From a virus, in IMG/VR virus record IMGVR_UViG_3300044568_004391, positions 62,001 through 126,000 of that record: DNA of 64,000 nt, one strand, 5' to 3'. This document shows positions 48,833 to 57,615 of the stretch, in pieces (the stretch's first letter is position 1; every line of letters begins with the position of its first letter). The notes below the pieces were generated by a model, which saw only the letters and a list, made by a program, of their open reading frames with translations, did no database searches and was not told the DNA's origin. The position numbers and the translations under genes were made by a program.

Positions 48833-49923
48833 ATTTTTTTTCAACCACAATATCAAAGAAGGGTATAGATAATGTTGTAAAAGTGTTGGAATCAGGATTA
48901 ATTTCTGCAGGTAAAATCGCGGATCAGTTTGAAAATGAGTTATCAAAGTATGGATTTACAAATCCTGTAACCCTGAACAGTGGTACTGTAACAATGCATT
49001 TGGCGTTAATTGCGTCGGGTGTTAAAAAAGGAGATGAAGTTATAATCCCGGCTCAAACTTTTATTGCTACAGGACTTGCTGTTTTATATGTTGGTGCTGT
49101 TCCCGTTTTTGCGGATATTAATAGTTATGACGGTAATATTTCAGTAGAATCAATAAAAGATAAAATAACCGAAAAAACCAAAGCAATTATACCTGTTCAT
49201 TGGGGTGGATATCCTTGTAACATGGATGAAATAAACCAACTCGCTAAGAAATATAATCTATCGGTTATTGAGGATGCGGCACACGCATTTGGGTCTGAAT
49301 ATAAAGGAAAAAAAATAGGTTCAATATCAAGGTTCACTTCTTTTTCATTTCAAGCAATAAAACATTTAACAACTGGTGATGGTGGAGTTTTATGTTGTGA
49401 GAGTAAAAATGATTATGATTTAATTAAAAGATTAAGATGGTTTGATATTGATAGGGAAAATTCTAAGGTGGGTTTTTTAGGTGAGAGAGAGTATGATGCA
49501 ACAAATGTAGGTTTCAAATATCATATGAATGATTTATCTGCTAGTTTGGGTATAGGAAATTTAGAATTCATAAATGAAAGACTAAATAGAATAAAAGAAA
49601 TATCAAATTTTTATAATGAAAAACTAAAAGATATTCCTGGTTTAAAAAAAATGATCTATACCGATGATCGAAAATCATCATATTGGCTTTATCCTATATT
49701 AGTAGAAAGAAGGAATGATTTTATTAAAAAAATGAAAGAAAAAAACATACCAGTTTCAGTTGTTCATTTGGGTATTGATAAAAACACAATTTTTGGTGGT
49801 ATAAATAATGATTTGATTAATCAAAGATTTTTTGATAATAACCAAATACATCTACCAATTAACGATCAACTTAGTGATGATCAAATAGACTACATAATTA
49901 ACTCAGTCACATCAGGGTGGTAA
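48817..49923 (+). CDS. DegT/DnrJ/EryC1-family sugar aminotransferase
   Basis: 368 residues. PLP-binding Lys in SFQAIKHLTTGDGGVL; SGTVTMHLALIASG, EDAAHAFGSEYKG and NDLSASLGIGNLE are family signatures. It would add an amino group to a 4-keto-6-deoxy sugar nucleotide, for example toward perosamine or a similar amino sugar (inference). Contrasts with the His-containing relative at 54035. Confidence 0.9.
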   Translation: MDKNINFFSTTISKKGIDNVVKVLESGLISAGKIADQFENELSKYGFTNPVTLNSGTVTMHLALIASGVKKGDEVIIPAQTFIATGLAVLYVGAVPVFADINSYDGNISVESIKDKITEKTKAIIPVHWGGYPCNMDEINQLAKKYNLSVIEDAAHAFGSEYKGKKIGSISRFTSFSFQAIKHLTTGDGGVLCCESKNDYDLIKRLRWFDIDRENSKVGFLGEREYDATNVGFKYHMNDLSASLGIGNLEFINERLNRIKEISNFYNEKLKDIPGLKKMIYTDDRKSSYWLYPILVERRNDFIKKMKEKNIPVSVVHLGIDKNTIFGGINNDLINQRFFDNNQIHLPINDQLSDDQIDYIINSVTSGW

Positions 49924-50006
49924 ACAATATTACTATTTATATTCTAAAATTTTAGAATATAATGTTATGAATTACTTGGTTAAATAAATTCTATAAGATA
50001 AAAAAA

Positions 50007-50936
50007 ATGAAAAAAATAATATTAGTGGGTGGTTTTGGATTTTTGGGTAAAAATCTACAGGAGGTTTTCAAAAATGATAATTATGAAGTTTTTCCTATTT
50101 CAAGAAAAAACGGATATGATTTGTTGGAAAAAAACAAAATAAAAAAATTGATTGAAGATGTTAATCCTGATTATATCATCAATTGTGCCGCATATGTCGG
50201 TAGTTTGGAGTACGTTAACAATCATGTTGCGGATGTTATCTCAAATAATATTCTGTTAGGGTTAAATTTATGGGAGATTCTCAAAGAAGTTAAATTTGAC
50301 GGAATTGTGATAAATCCTATTTCTAACTGTACATATCCTGGAAAGGCTGATTTACAAAGAGAGGAAGAATGGTGGGATGGTATGGTTCATCCGAGTATTA
50401 TATCATACGGTACTGCGAAAAAAACAATTTACATGATAAATAAATGTTATGAAAAACAATATGGTATAAAAACAATAAACATAATTATGCCAAATTCATA
50501 TGGTGAATATGATTATGAAGATGAAAATAGAGTTCATGCCTTGAATGGTATTATAATCAGAATGTTGAAGATGGTAAAAAAGGGTGAAAAACAATTTACT
50601 GTGTGGGGATCTGGTACACCGATTAGAGAATGGGGTTATATGCCAGACACCGCTAGATTTATTAAATACATAATAGATAATGATATTATTGAATTACCTA
50701 ATCCAATAAACTTAGGTCAAGGTAAAGGACATACTATAAATGAAATTACACAAATGATTAAATCATATATCGATGACGACATAATAATTTCTAATGACAT
50801 TTCTAAGATAGATGGTGATCCAATAAAGATATTAGATGGTAATCTGTTTAGAAATGAGTTCCCTGATTTTGAGTTTACAGATTTGGATGATGGAATACAA
50901 AATACTATCAAGTATTATAAAGAGATAATTTTATAA
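50007..50936 (+). CDS. NAD-dependent sugar epimerase/reductase, GDP-fucose-synthase-like
   Basis: 309 residues. VGGFGFLGKNL near the N-terminus and YGTAKKTIYM (YxxxK) with NCTYPGKADL match the GDP-L-fucose synthase (WcaG) subgroup. It would convert GDP-4-keto-6-deoxymannose to GDP-fucose, feeding the fucosyltransferases of the locus. No GDP-mannose 4,6-dehydratase is in the window. Shares one base with the next gene (TAATG). Confidence 0.82.
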   Translation: MKKIILVGGFGFLGKNLQEVFKNDNYEVFPISRKNGYDLLEKNKIKKLIEDVNPDYIINCAAYVGSLEYVNNHVADVISNNILLGLNLWEILKEVKFDGIVINPISNCTYPGKADLQREEEWWDGMVHPSIISYGTAKKTIYMINKCYEKQYGIKTINIIMPNSYGEYDYEDENRVHALNGIIIRMLKMVKKGEKQFTVWGSGTPIREWGYMPDTARFIKYIIDNDIIELPNPINLGQGKGHTINEITQMIKSYIDDDIIISNDISKIDGDPIKILDGNLFRNEFPDFEFTDLDDGIQNTIKYYKEIIL

Positions 50937-51739
50937 TGAAAAAGTTTTATATAATTACTAAAGTTTATGATGGTGATGGTTTTTTTGCTAAATTCAATCA
51001 TGTTTTGATGCATTTATATAAAGGAGATGAACTTGGTTTAATACCATATGTGGATTATACCAAACCTTCAAATCTCAGAGATTACACAAATAATGAAACT
51101 AACAATGAATGGGAATATTGTTTTGAACAGAATTATACTTTTGATGAAGTTTATAATTCCGATCATACCATGTCAGATGGATTATTTCAAGGTTGGTACC
51201 CAGCTCAAGGTAAGAATTACAGAAATTCTGACTTAACAAAGAGATTGAATTACCTTTATCATAAATACATAAAAGTAAAACCTGAAATTCAAAATAAAGT
51301 AGATCAAGAAATTTTTAACTACAAAACTTTGGGTGTTCATTGTAGGAGAAGTGACATGAACAGATACCACCCCGAAATCGCATTGAATATTACAAACGAA
51401 ATTTTTTTTCAGAAAACTATGAAAATTTATGAAGAAAATAATTTTGAAAAAATATATATAGCGACTGAAGAAATTGAAATAATTAATTATTTTAAATCAA
51501 AAATACCTGAAAAAATTATCTATCAAGATTGTTTTAGAGTTAACAAAAATGAGTCTCCTGTTCATAAACAAGACGACAGACCTTTACACAGAACTCTACA
51601 ATGTCAGGAAGTTTTGATTGATGCTTTGAACCTTGCAAATTGTAATTCTTTTTTATGTGGAATTTCGGGTGTATCGAACGCAGTTGCGTATATCAATGGT
51701 TTAAAATTTGAAAATGTGTACTATTTTGATGAAATATAA
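50936..51739 (+). CDS. Fucosyltransferase-like protein (HxRRxD type)
   Basis: 267 residues. LGVHCRRSDMNRYHP carries the HxRRxD pattern that binds GDP-fucose in GT11/GT23/GT65-68-type enzymes; NSFLCGISGVSNAVAYING is the likely C-terminal binding block. Third fucosyltransferase-like gene of the locus. Exact family uncertain. A 119-base gap without a gene follows. Confidence 0.7.
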   Translation: MKKFYIITKVYDGDGFFAKFNHVLMHLYKGDELGLIPYVDYTKPSNLRDYTNNETNNEWEYCFEQNYTFDEVYNSDHTMSDGLFQGWYPAQGKNYRNSDLTKRLNYLYHKYIKVKPEIQNKVDQEIFNYKTLGVHCRRSDMNRYHPEIALNITNEIFFQKTMKIYEENNFEKIYIATEEIEIINYFKSKIPEKIIYQDCFRVNKNESPVHKQDDRPLHRTLQCQEVLIDALNLANCNSFLCGISGVSNAVAYINGLKFENVYYFDEI

Positions 51740-51858
51740 TTTCATTTTATGTTCGATAAAAAAACAAAATATAAAATAAATTATTAAAATTTTATTTTTA
51801 ATACTTCAAACGGTAATGTTTATAGTCTTAACAAAAAGTATCAATTGATCAGAAAAAA

Positions 51859-52464
51859 ATGAAAAATTATTCAAAAAAAGAACTCATAGATTTTGAAACA
51901 AAAATCGGAGATTTATTCAATGAAGGTAAAATTAGATCACCTATACACTTATACTACGGAAATGAAGATAAAATGATTGAAATATTTAAAAAAATTAAAG
52001 ACGAAGATTGGATTTTTTGTACATGGAGATCTCATTACCAGTGTCTTCTCAAAGGAGTTAATCCTGAATTATTAACAGAAGATATTTTGAAAGGTAAATC
52101 AATAACTTTATGTTATCCAAATTTTAAAATTTATTCTTCAGCAATTGTTGCAGGAAACATTCCAATTGCGACGGGAGTTGCTATGGATATTAAAAGAAAA
52201 AAAGAAAAAAATCATGTTTGGTGTTTTGTTGGGGATATGGCCTCAGAAACTGGTACTTTTTTCGAAAATTGGAAATATTCAGTAAATTATGATTTACCTA
52301 TAACTTTTATTATTGAAAACAACAATAAATCTGTTTGTACAGTAACAAGTGATGTTTGGAAAACTGAAGAACTTTTTTTTAAAAATGAAAAAAGGAAAAT
52401 AATCTATTACGAATATGAATCAAAATATCCACACGCTGGTTCAGGAAAAAGGATTCAATTTTGA
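51859..52464 (+). CDS. Thiamine-diphosphate enzyme, E1-alpha/PP-domain subunit
   Basis: 201 residues, shorter than the usual ~320-residue E1 alpha. The ThDP motif runs from GDMASETGTFFENWKYSVNY to IENNNKSVC (GDG-x-NN type with Met for the second Gly). TWRSHYQCLLKGV, and later AIVAGNIPIATGVAMDIKRK, match the E1-alpha fold. It should pair with the next gene, which carries the pyrimidine-binding half. In a sugar locus such split enzymes can transfer a two-carbon unit to a keto-sugar (inference). Confidence 0.82.
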   Translation: MKNYSKKELIDFETKIGDLFNEGKIRSPIHLYYGNEDKMIEIFKKIKDEDWIFCTWRSHYQCLLKGVNPELLTEDILKGKSITLCYPNFKIYSSAIVAGNIPIATGVAMDIKRKKEKNHVWCFVGDMASETGTFFENWKYSVNYDLPITFIIENNNKSVCTVTSDVWKTEELFFKNEKRKIIYYEYESKYPHAGSGKRIQF

Positions 52465-52484
52465 AAATTAAAGAATATAATTAA

Positions 52485-53021
52485 ATGAAATATTTTGATG
52501 AATTAAAAAAATCAATGAATTGGTTGTCACAAAAAGAAGATACATTATTTTTGGGTCAAGCAATAGAATTTCCAGGTACAGCAATTACAAATACATTAAA
52601 AGATGTTGATAGATCTAAACTTTTGGAAATGCCTGTAAATGAAGACATGCAGATGGGTATGACTTTAGGTATGGCGCTAAATAAAACAGTTCCGATCTCG
52701 ATCTATCCTAGATGGAATTTTTTATTGTTATCCGCCAATCAAATAGTGAATCATGTTGATAAAATTAAAATAATGTCAAATGGTGAATACACACCAAAAA
52801 TCATAATAAGAACATCCATTGGGTCTCAGAGACCTTTACATCCCCAATATCAACATATTGGGGATTTTACCGCCGGATTCAAATCAATGTGTGATTATAT
52901 CGACATAATAAGACTTGATGAACCTAATCAGATATTTGAGTCGTACAAGTATGCATATGAAAGAAAAGATAACAGACCAACTATTTTAGTTGAGTGGGGT
53001 GATTACTATAATGAAAAATAA
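52485..53021 (+). CDS. Thiamine-diphosphate enzyme, E1-beta/Pyr-domain subunit
   Basis: 178 residues. LLEMPVNEDMQMGMTLGMAL carries the catalytic Glu that activates the thiamine; IYPRWNFLLLSANQIVNHVD and PLHPQYQHIGDF are family-like. The C-terminal transketolase domain is missing, so this is a minimal Pyr subunit. 20 nt after the alpha-like gene. Confidence 0.8.
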   Translation: MKYFDELKKSMNWLSQKEDTLFLGQAIEFPGTAITNTLKDVDRSKLLEMPVNEDMQMGMTLGMALNKTVPISIYPRWNFLLLSANQIVNHVDKIKIMSNGEYTPKIIIRTSIGSQRPLHPQYQHIGDFTAGFKSMCDYIDIIRLDEPNQIFESYKYAYERKDNRPTILVEWGDYYNEK

Positions 53022-53030
53022 AATTACAAA

Positions 53031-54038
53031 ATGATTGAAATAATAAATCGAGATATTGATAAAATCTGTAAAAAAATAGATTTCTCCCGGATTCAAAATA
53101 AAAAAATATTAGTGACAGGGGCATCAGGATTAATTGGTGTTTATTTAATTTCTTGTTTAAAAATTTTCAAAAAAAAAAATAATTTAGAAATTTACGCTTG
53201 GATTAAAAATGAAATTGACGAAAATTTTATTGAAATTTTTTCAGGTTGTAATGTAATAAGGAAGGATCTGACAGATGAAAATTCATTTTATGATCTACCC
53301 AAATTTGATATTATAATTCATTCCGCTGGTTATGGTCAACCAATTAAATTTATGGATGATAAAATCAGAACAATAAAATTAAATACAATATCGACTATAA
53401 AATTATTTGAAAATTTAAAAGATGATGGTAAATTTTTATTTGTAAGCTCAAGTGAAGTTTATAGTGGGTTGGATCGTCAAAATGTTTCAGAAACCGAAAT
53501 AGGGACAACAAATACTGACCATGCTAGATCTTGTTATATTGAAGGTAAAAGATGTGGTGAATCTATTTGTTATTCCTACTCAGAAAAAGGTTACGATGTA
53601 AAGATAATTAGATTGAGTTTAGCATATGGACCGGGTACAAAAAAAAATGATCAGAGGGTTTTAAATTCACTAATTCAAAAAGCTTTGGAAAATGATGTAA
53701 TTACATTATTAGATCACGGAACTTCAATTAGAACTTTTTTATATATTACGGATGTTATTGAAATGTTTTGGAATATAATTTTATTTGGAAAAGAAAAGAT
53801 GTATAATGTTGGTGGTGAATCTATTATGAGTATCCTGAATTTATCTAAATTAATTGGTGAAGAATTAGGTAAGAATATTAAAGTACCAGCAACAGATAAC
53901 AAACTTGTTGGTAATGCAAACTTTGTAAATATATCGATTAAAAAATACTTGAATGAGTTCGAAAAAAAGGATTTTGTTTCAATTAAAGAAGGATTGAGGA
54001 ATACAATCGAATGGCAAAAAAAATTATACGAAAAATGA
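53031..54038 (+). CDS. NAD-dependent epimerase/dehydratase
   Basis: 335 residues. VTGASGLIGVYLI, SSSEVYSGLDRQ, YIEGKRCGES (YxxxK) and RLSLAYGPGTKK place it in the extended SDR family near UDP-glucuronate decarboxylases and 4-keto-sugar reductases. Reaction not resolved. Overlaps the next gene by ATGA. Confidence 0.85.
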   Translation: MIEIINRDIDKICKKIDFSRIQNKKILVTGASGLIGVYLISCLKIFKKKNNLEIYAWIKNEIDENFIEIFSGCNVIRKDLTDENSFYDLPKFDIIIHSAGYGQPIKFMDDKIRTIKLNTISTIKLFENLKDDGKFLFVSSSEVYSGLDRQNVSETEIGTTNTDHARSCYIEGKRCGESICYSYSEKGYDVKIIRLSLAYGPGTKKNDQRVLNSLIQKALENDVITLLDHGTSIRTFLYITDVIEMFWNIILFGKEKMYNVGGESIMSILNLSKLIGEELGKNIKVPATDNKLVGNANFVNISIKKYLNEFEKKDFVSIKEGLRNTIEWQKKLYEK

Positions 54039-55183
54039 TAAAATTAGTAAGTGATACAATAGACAGAGGTGATATAGAAAGCCTCATAGAATGGTTAAAT
54101 CAGGACCCAATCCCTAGACTTACAAAAGGTGAACTTACTTTACAATTGGAGTCTATGTGGGCAAAAAAGATTGGAACCAAATACTCTGTTTTTTTGAATT
54201 CAGGTTCCTCTGCTATTTTTCTAACTTTATTGGCATTAAAAGAAACGAATAGATTAAAAAATTTAAAAATAATCGTACCTGCTTTGAGTTGGGTTACTGA
54301 CGTTAGTTCTCCAATGATTTTGGGTTATGAAACTTTTATGTGTGATTGTAATTTGAATGACTTATCATGTGATCTGGATAAATTAGAGAATTTATTTAAA
54401 TCAAAGAACCCTTCTGTTTTCATTTTGGTCTCTCCTTTAGGTTTAGTTCCCAAAATGAAAGAAATAGTAGAGTTATGTGAAAAATATGATGTTTTATTAT
54501 TGGAAGATGTCTGTGAGAGTATGGGATCCAAATATCAAGACACTTACTTGGGTAATTTCGGATTCGCCTCATTTTTTTCAACATATTTTGGACATCATTT
54601 ATCTACGATAGAAGGTGGATTTATTAATACAAATGATGATGATTTTTATCATGCGTTGTTAATGTTAAGAAGTCACGGATGGGACCGTGATTTACCTTCG
54701 AAATTTCAGAAAAAACTTAGAAAAGAATATAATTGTGATGAATTCAACTCTCTTTACAATTTTTATTTACCTGGTATGAATTTAAGATCAACTGATTTAC
54801 AAGCTTTTTTGGGTATTCGAGCGGTAGGTAAGTTAGATAGATTTGCAGAGGAAAGGAGGAAAAACTTCTTCAAGTATAATAATCTAATTTCTAAAAACAT
54901 CCTCTCGTTGAGTGAAAGAGAGGGGGATTTTATATCCAATTTTGCAATGCCTGTACTAAATCACAACAGAAAAAAAATTGTTGATAATCTAATTAAGGAA
55001 CAAATAGAGGTTAGACCATTAATTGCCGGAAATATGGCTCACAAACCGATGTGGAAAGGTGATAGACATGATTTAGAGAATTGTGACTTAATCGATAAAT
55101 TTGGTTTTTACTTACCGAACCATCAAGATTTAACTGACGATGAAATTTATAAAATTTCAAAAATTATAAATGAAAATGGATAA
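54035..55183 (+). CDS. ColD/RfbH-like sugar 3-dehydratase (PLP-Lys replaced by His)
   Basis: 382 residues from ATG 54035, which overlaps the previous stop. DegT fold with LNSGSSAIFLTLLALKE, LEDVCESMGSKYQ and LRSTDLQAFLGIRAVGK. At the PLP-lysine position it reads YFGHHLSTIEGG, as in ColD and RfbH/AscC, which keep His instead of Lys and remove the C3 hydroxyl rather than transaminate. RSHGWDRDL also fits the RfbH type. Predicted to make a 3,6-dideoxy-4-keto sugar; no ferredoxin partner is seen, so ColD-like is favoured. Confidence 0.82.
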   Translation: MIKLVSDTIDRGDIESLIEWLNQDPIPRLTKGELTLQLESMWAKKIGTKYSVFLNSGSSAIFLTLLALKETNRLKNLKIIVPALSWVTDVSSPMILGYETFMCDCNLNDLSCDLDKLENLFKSKNPSVFILVSPLGLVPKMKEIVELCEKYDVLLLEDVCESMGSKYQDTYLGNFGFASFFSTYFGHHLSTIEGGFINTNDDDFYHALLMLRSHGWDRDLPSKFQKKLRKEYNCDEFNSLYNFYLPGMNLRSTDLQAFLGIRAVGKLDRFAEERRKNFFKYNNLISKNILSLSEREGDFISNFAMPVLNHNRKKIVDNLIKEQIEVRPLIAGNMAHKPMWKGDRHDLENCDLIDKFGFYLPNHQDLTDDEIYKISKIINENG

Positions 55184-55721
55184 TATTTTTTTTGATAAAA
55201 AAACTTTAAAATATTGTGGTGAGAATGTCATAATAGGTAAAACAGTAAGGATTAGAAAACCTGAACTGTGTGTTATTGGAGATGGAACAATTATTGATGA
55301 TTTCACTTATATTTCATGTGGAATAACTATCGGTAAATATTGTCACATCGCTTCGAATGTTACAATATCGGGGGGTGAAGGACATCTATATATGGATGAT
55401 TATTCTACAATTTCAAATCATTGTTCTATTCATTGCGCTAGTTCAGATTACAAAGAAGTATCTTTAGACTTACCTTCAGTTCCTGAAGATTTAAGATTTG
55501 GTGGAGAAGTTGGTGAAGTTAACATAGGTAAGTACGTAACAATAGGATCTCATTCTTGTATTCTACCGAATACTATTCTTCCACAAGGTTTTGCTTGTGG
55601 TGCGTTTTCATTACTCAAATCACAAGAGTATAAAGAATTTTCTTTATATGCTGGAATTCCTGCTAAATTTTTATCAAAAAGGAATAAAAATAAACTAAAT
55701 GAAATAATTAAAAAAAAATGA
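55170..55721 (+). CDS. Hexapeptide-repeat (LbH) acyltransferase
   Basis: 183 residues. Left-handed beta-helix repeats from about residue 20 to 150 (VIIGKTVRI, VIGDGTIIDD, ITIGKYCHIASNVTISGGEG, VNIGKYVTIGSHSCILPNTI, then FACGAFSLLKS and IPAKFL). Acetylates a sugar or amino sugar. ATG 55176 is an alternative start. Overlaps both neighbours. Confidence 0.88.
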   Translation: MKMDNIFFDKKTLKYCGENVIIGKTVRIRKPELCVIGDGTIIDDFTYISCGITIGKYCHIASNVTISGGEGHLYMDDYSTISNHCSIHCASSDYKEVSLDLPSVPEDLRFGGEVGEVNIGKYVTIGSHSCILPNTILPQGFACGAFSLLKSQEYKEFSLYAGIPAKFLSKRNKNKLNEIIKKK

Positions 55722-56659
55722 AAATATTCATTACAGGTGGTGCCGGTTATATAGGTACAACTCTAATCCCCTTATTGTTGGAAAAAGAATATCAAGTAAC
55801 TGTTTATGACTCACTGATTTTCAATAACGGTGATAAAATTTTACCTTACATAACGAATGAAAATTTTACCTTTATCAAGGGTGATATAAGGGATGAAAAT
55901 CTACTCAAAGAAAGTTTGAAAGATCATGACGTTGTAATTCACTTAGCGGCTTTAGTTGGATTCCCAATTTGTAGAGAAAAAGGTGAAAAGGAATCCTTCG
56001 ATGTTAATACAAATGGAACAAAAATAATTATAAATAACTTATCCCCAAATCAATACTTACTGTATGGTTCAACTGGATCGAATTATGGTGATGTGGATGG
56101 AATATGTACTGAGGATAGCCCCCTTAACCCTCTGAGTATTTATGGTCAATCTAAAACACGGGCTGAAAATTTAGTAATGAAACGACCCAACAGTACTGCA
56201 TTTAGATTTGCAACTGCGTTCGGAGTTTCACCAAGATTGAGATTGGATCTTTTGATAAATGATCTAACTTATAAATCAATCAAAGAAGGATATGCCGTAA
56301 TTTATGAATCACACTTTTTGAGAACATTTATACACGTGAAAGATATTGCAAGAGTCTTTGTATTTGCGATTGAAAATTCAGAAAAGATGAAAGACAATAT
56401 CTATAATGTAGGATCTGAAAAAATGAATTTTTCGAAAAAAGAAATATGTGAACTTATAAAAAAAGAAATACCTAATTCTTACTTCAACTATGCCGATGTT
56501 GGAGAGGATGCTGATAAGAGAAATTATGTAGTTAGTTACGAAAAAATTAAATCGATTGGTTATGACACAACAATCGATGTTGAAACAGGAATCAGAGAAT
56601 TAATACGATCGATCCCCTTGATAAATCTTCACAATCCTTATTATAATGTTTTGAAATAA
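55718..56659 (+). CDS. NAD-dependent epimerase/dehydratase (GalE-like)
   Basis: 313 residues. TGGAGYIGTTLI, LAALVGFPICREKG, YGQSKTRAE (YxxxK) and FLRTFIHVKDIAR are family-typical. Probably a sugar-nucleotide epimerase or reductase. Last gene of the glycan locus; a terminator hairpin follows. Confidence 0.87.
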   Translation: MKIFITGGAGYIGTTLIPLLLEKEYQVTVYDSLIFNNGDKILPYITNENFTFIKGDIRDENLLKESLKDHDVVIHLAALVGFPICREKGEKESFDVNTNGTKIIINNLSPNQYLLYGSTGSNYGDVDGICTEDSPLNPLSIYGQSKTRAENLVMKRPNSTAFRFATAFGVSPRLRLDLLINDLTYKSIKEGYAVIYESHFLRTFIHVKDIARVFVFAIENSEKMKDNIYNVGSEKMNFSKKEICELIKKEIPNSYFNYADVGEDADKRNYVVSYEKIKSIGYDTTIDVETGIRELIRSIPLINLHNPYYNVLK

Positions 56660-56660
56660 A

Positions 56661-56687
56661 AAAAGGTGGTCATTTGACCACCTTTTT
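56661..56687. terminator. Bidirectional terminator at end of glycan locus
   Basis: AAAAGGTGGTCA / TGACCACCTTTT nearly perfect hairpin with TT loop; A- and T-runs on both sides. Confidence 0.88.
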
Positions 56688-56880
56688 AATCCATCATATC
56701 GATGTGTTTCCTAATTAGTTGTTGAAAAAAATCTGAATTACTTTTCCATTCTTTCCAAACATCAAAATCTTGTAATTCCTCTAACATAGTTTGGGGAATC
56801 AGAACAAAACCTTCAGGTACAAGATGATCAAACTTCTTGTACTTATAGTTTTTGATTGATTCTTGAATATTAACGTCCAT
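56686..56880 (-). CDS. Small hypothetical protein
   Basis: 64 residues: Asn/Lys-rich start, then HLVPEGFVLIPQTMLEELQD and DFFQQLIRKHIDMMD. May be a small regulatory protein; no family recognised. Its ATG lies inside the end of the 28-residue frame upstream. Confidence 0.6.
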   Translation of the reverse strand: MDVNIQESIKNYKYKKFDHLVPEGFVLIPQTMLEELQDFDVWKEWKSNSDFFQQLIRKHIDMMD

Positions 56881-56956
56881 TTTCTTTGTAACAATAAAAC
56901 CTCAATACCATAAGCGTAACCAGTGCCGAAATGAAAATTACCAGGAATGTTGTCAT
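56870..56956 (-). CDS. 28-residue membrane peptide
   Basis: One hydrophobic segment (TTFLVIFISALVTLMVLRF) and a short polar tail (YCYKENGR). Its last codons overlap the start of the next minus-strand gene, supporting coupled translation. Low confidence because of length. Confidence 0.4.
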   Translation of the reverse strand: MTTFLVIFISALVTLMVLRFYCYKENGR

Positions 56957-57024
56957 GTAAGTTTATTTTCTACAAATATAATCTAAATTTATTCAGAATC
57001 CAAATATTAATCAAAGAATTAATA

Positions 57025-57031
57025 TATTTAT
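57025..57031 (+). promoter_or_regulatory. TATTTAT late-type promoter motif
   Basis: TATTTAT ending 16 nt before the ATG at 57048. Confidence 0.55.
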
Positions 57032-57047
57032 AACAAAAAGATTTGTC

Positions 57048-57551
57048 ATGCCAAAAGTTATAAAACTTAACGAAAATGATTTAAGAAAAATTGTTGACAG
57101 GGTTATCACCGAATCCAACAAGCACGATGTTAAATGGACCAAAAACTTCAAAAAATATTTTAAACCCAACCAATACGAGCTCGAGGATAGGGATCAAAGA
57201 GAACTTCTTGAACTTATTGATGATATCAGAAGAGAACTCGACCGTTATGAGGATGGTGTTGTAACCATTAAACTCAAGGGTGGTGAATCCAAAACTCCAA
57301 ACGTTGTTAATGTAAGAGGTGAAGATCAAGTTCACCCACCTGGTGCAATGGCAAAGAGAAGATGTCATTGGACTAAGAAGTTCCTTCAAAATCACGGAGG
57401 TGATCTTTTAAGGGGTGTTAATTATGTAACGGACAAGCCTTTTATCAACGGCCCCGATCATGATCCATCTAAGAGAATTAATTCTCCCGAATATTTGGAC
57501 AATCAGTTTGTCGATCTTCTTGTTACCGTCAACGGTAATGTGAGAAGATAA
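57048..57551 (+). CDS. Tagged hypothetical protein
   Basis: 167 residues. Tag KVIKLNENDLRKIVDRVITE, ending ITES. The body has RELLELIDDIRRELDRYEDG, then RRCHWTKKFLQNHGGDLLRG and a basic C-terminus (VNGNVRR). No family recognised. Far from the other tagged genes but with the same tag and motif. Confidence 0.72.
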   Translation: MPKVIKLNENDLRKIVDRVITESNKHDVKWTKNFKKYFKPNQYELEDRDQRELLELIDDIRRELDRYEDGVVTIKLKGGESKTPNVVNVRGEDQVHPPGAMAKRRCHWTKKFLQNHGGDLLRGVNYVTDKPFINGPDHDPSKRINSPEYLDNQFVDLLVTVNGNVRR

Positions 57552-57564
57552 ATTCTTAAATATT

Positions 57565-57594
57565 TTTGTCCTTTACTTTTTTTTCGTATATTTG
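57565..57594 (+). promoter_or_regulatory. Bacteroidota sigma-A-type promoter
   Basis: TTTG (57565-57568), 18 nt, TATATTTG (57587-57594), 21 nt before the ATG at 57616. Confidence 0.75.
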
Positions 57595-57615
57595 TGATTA
57601 TAGACAATCACAAGT

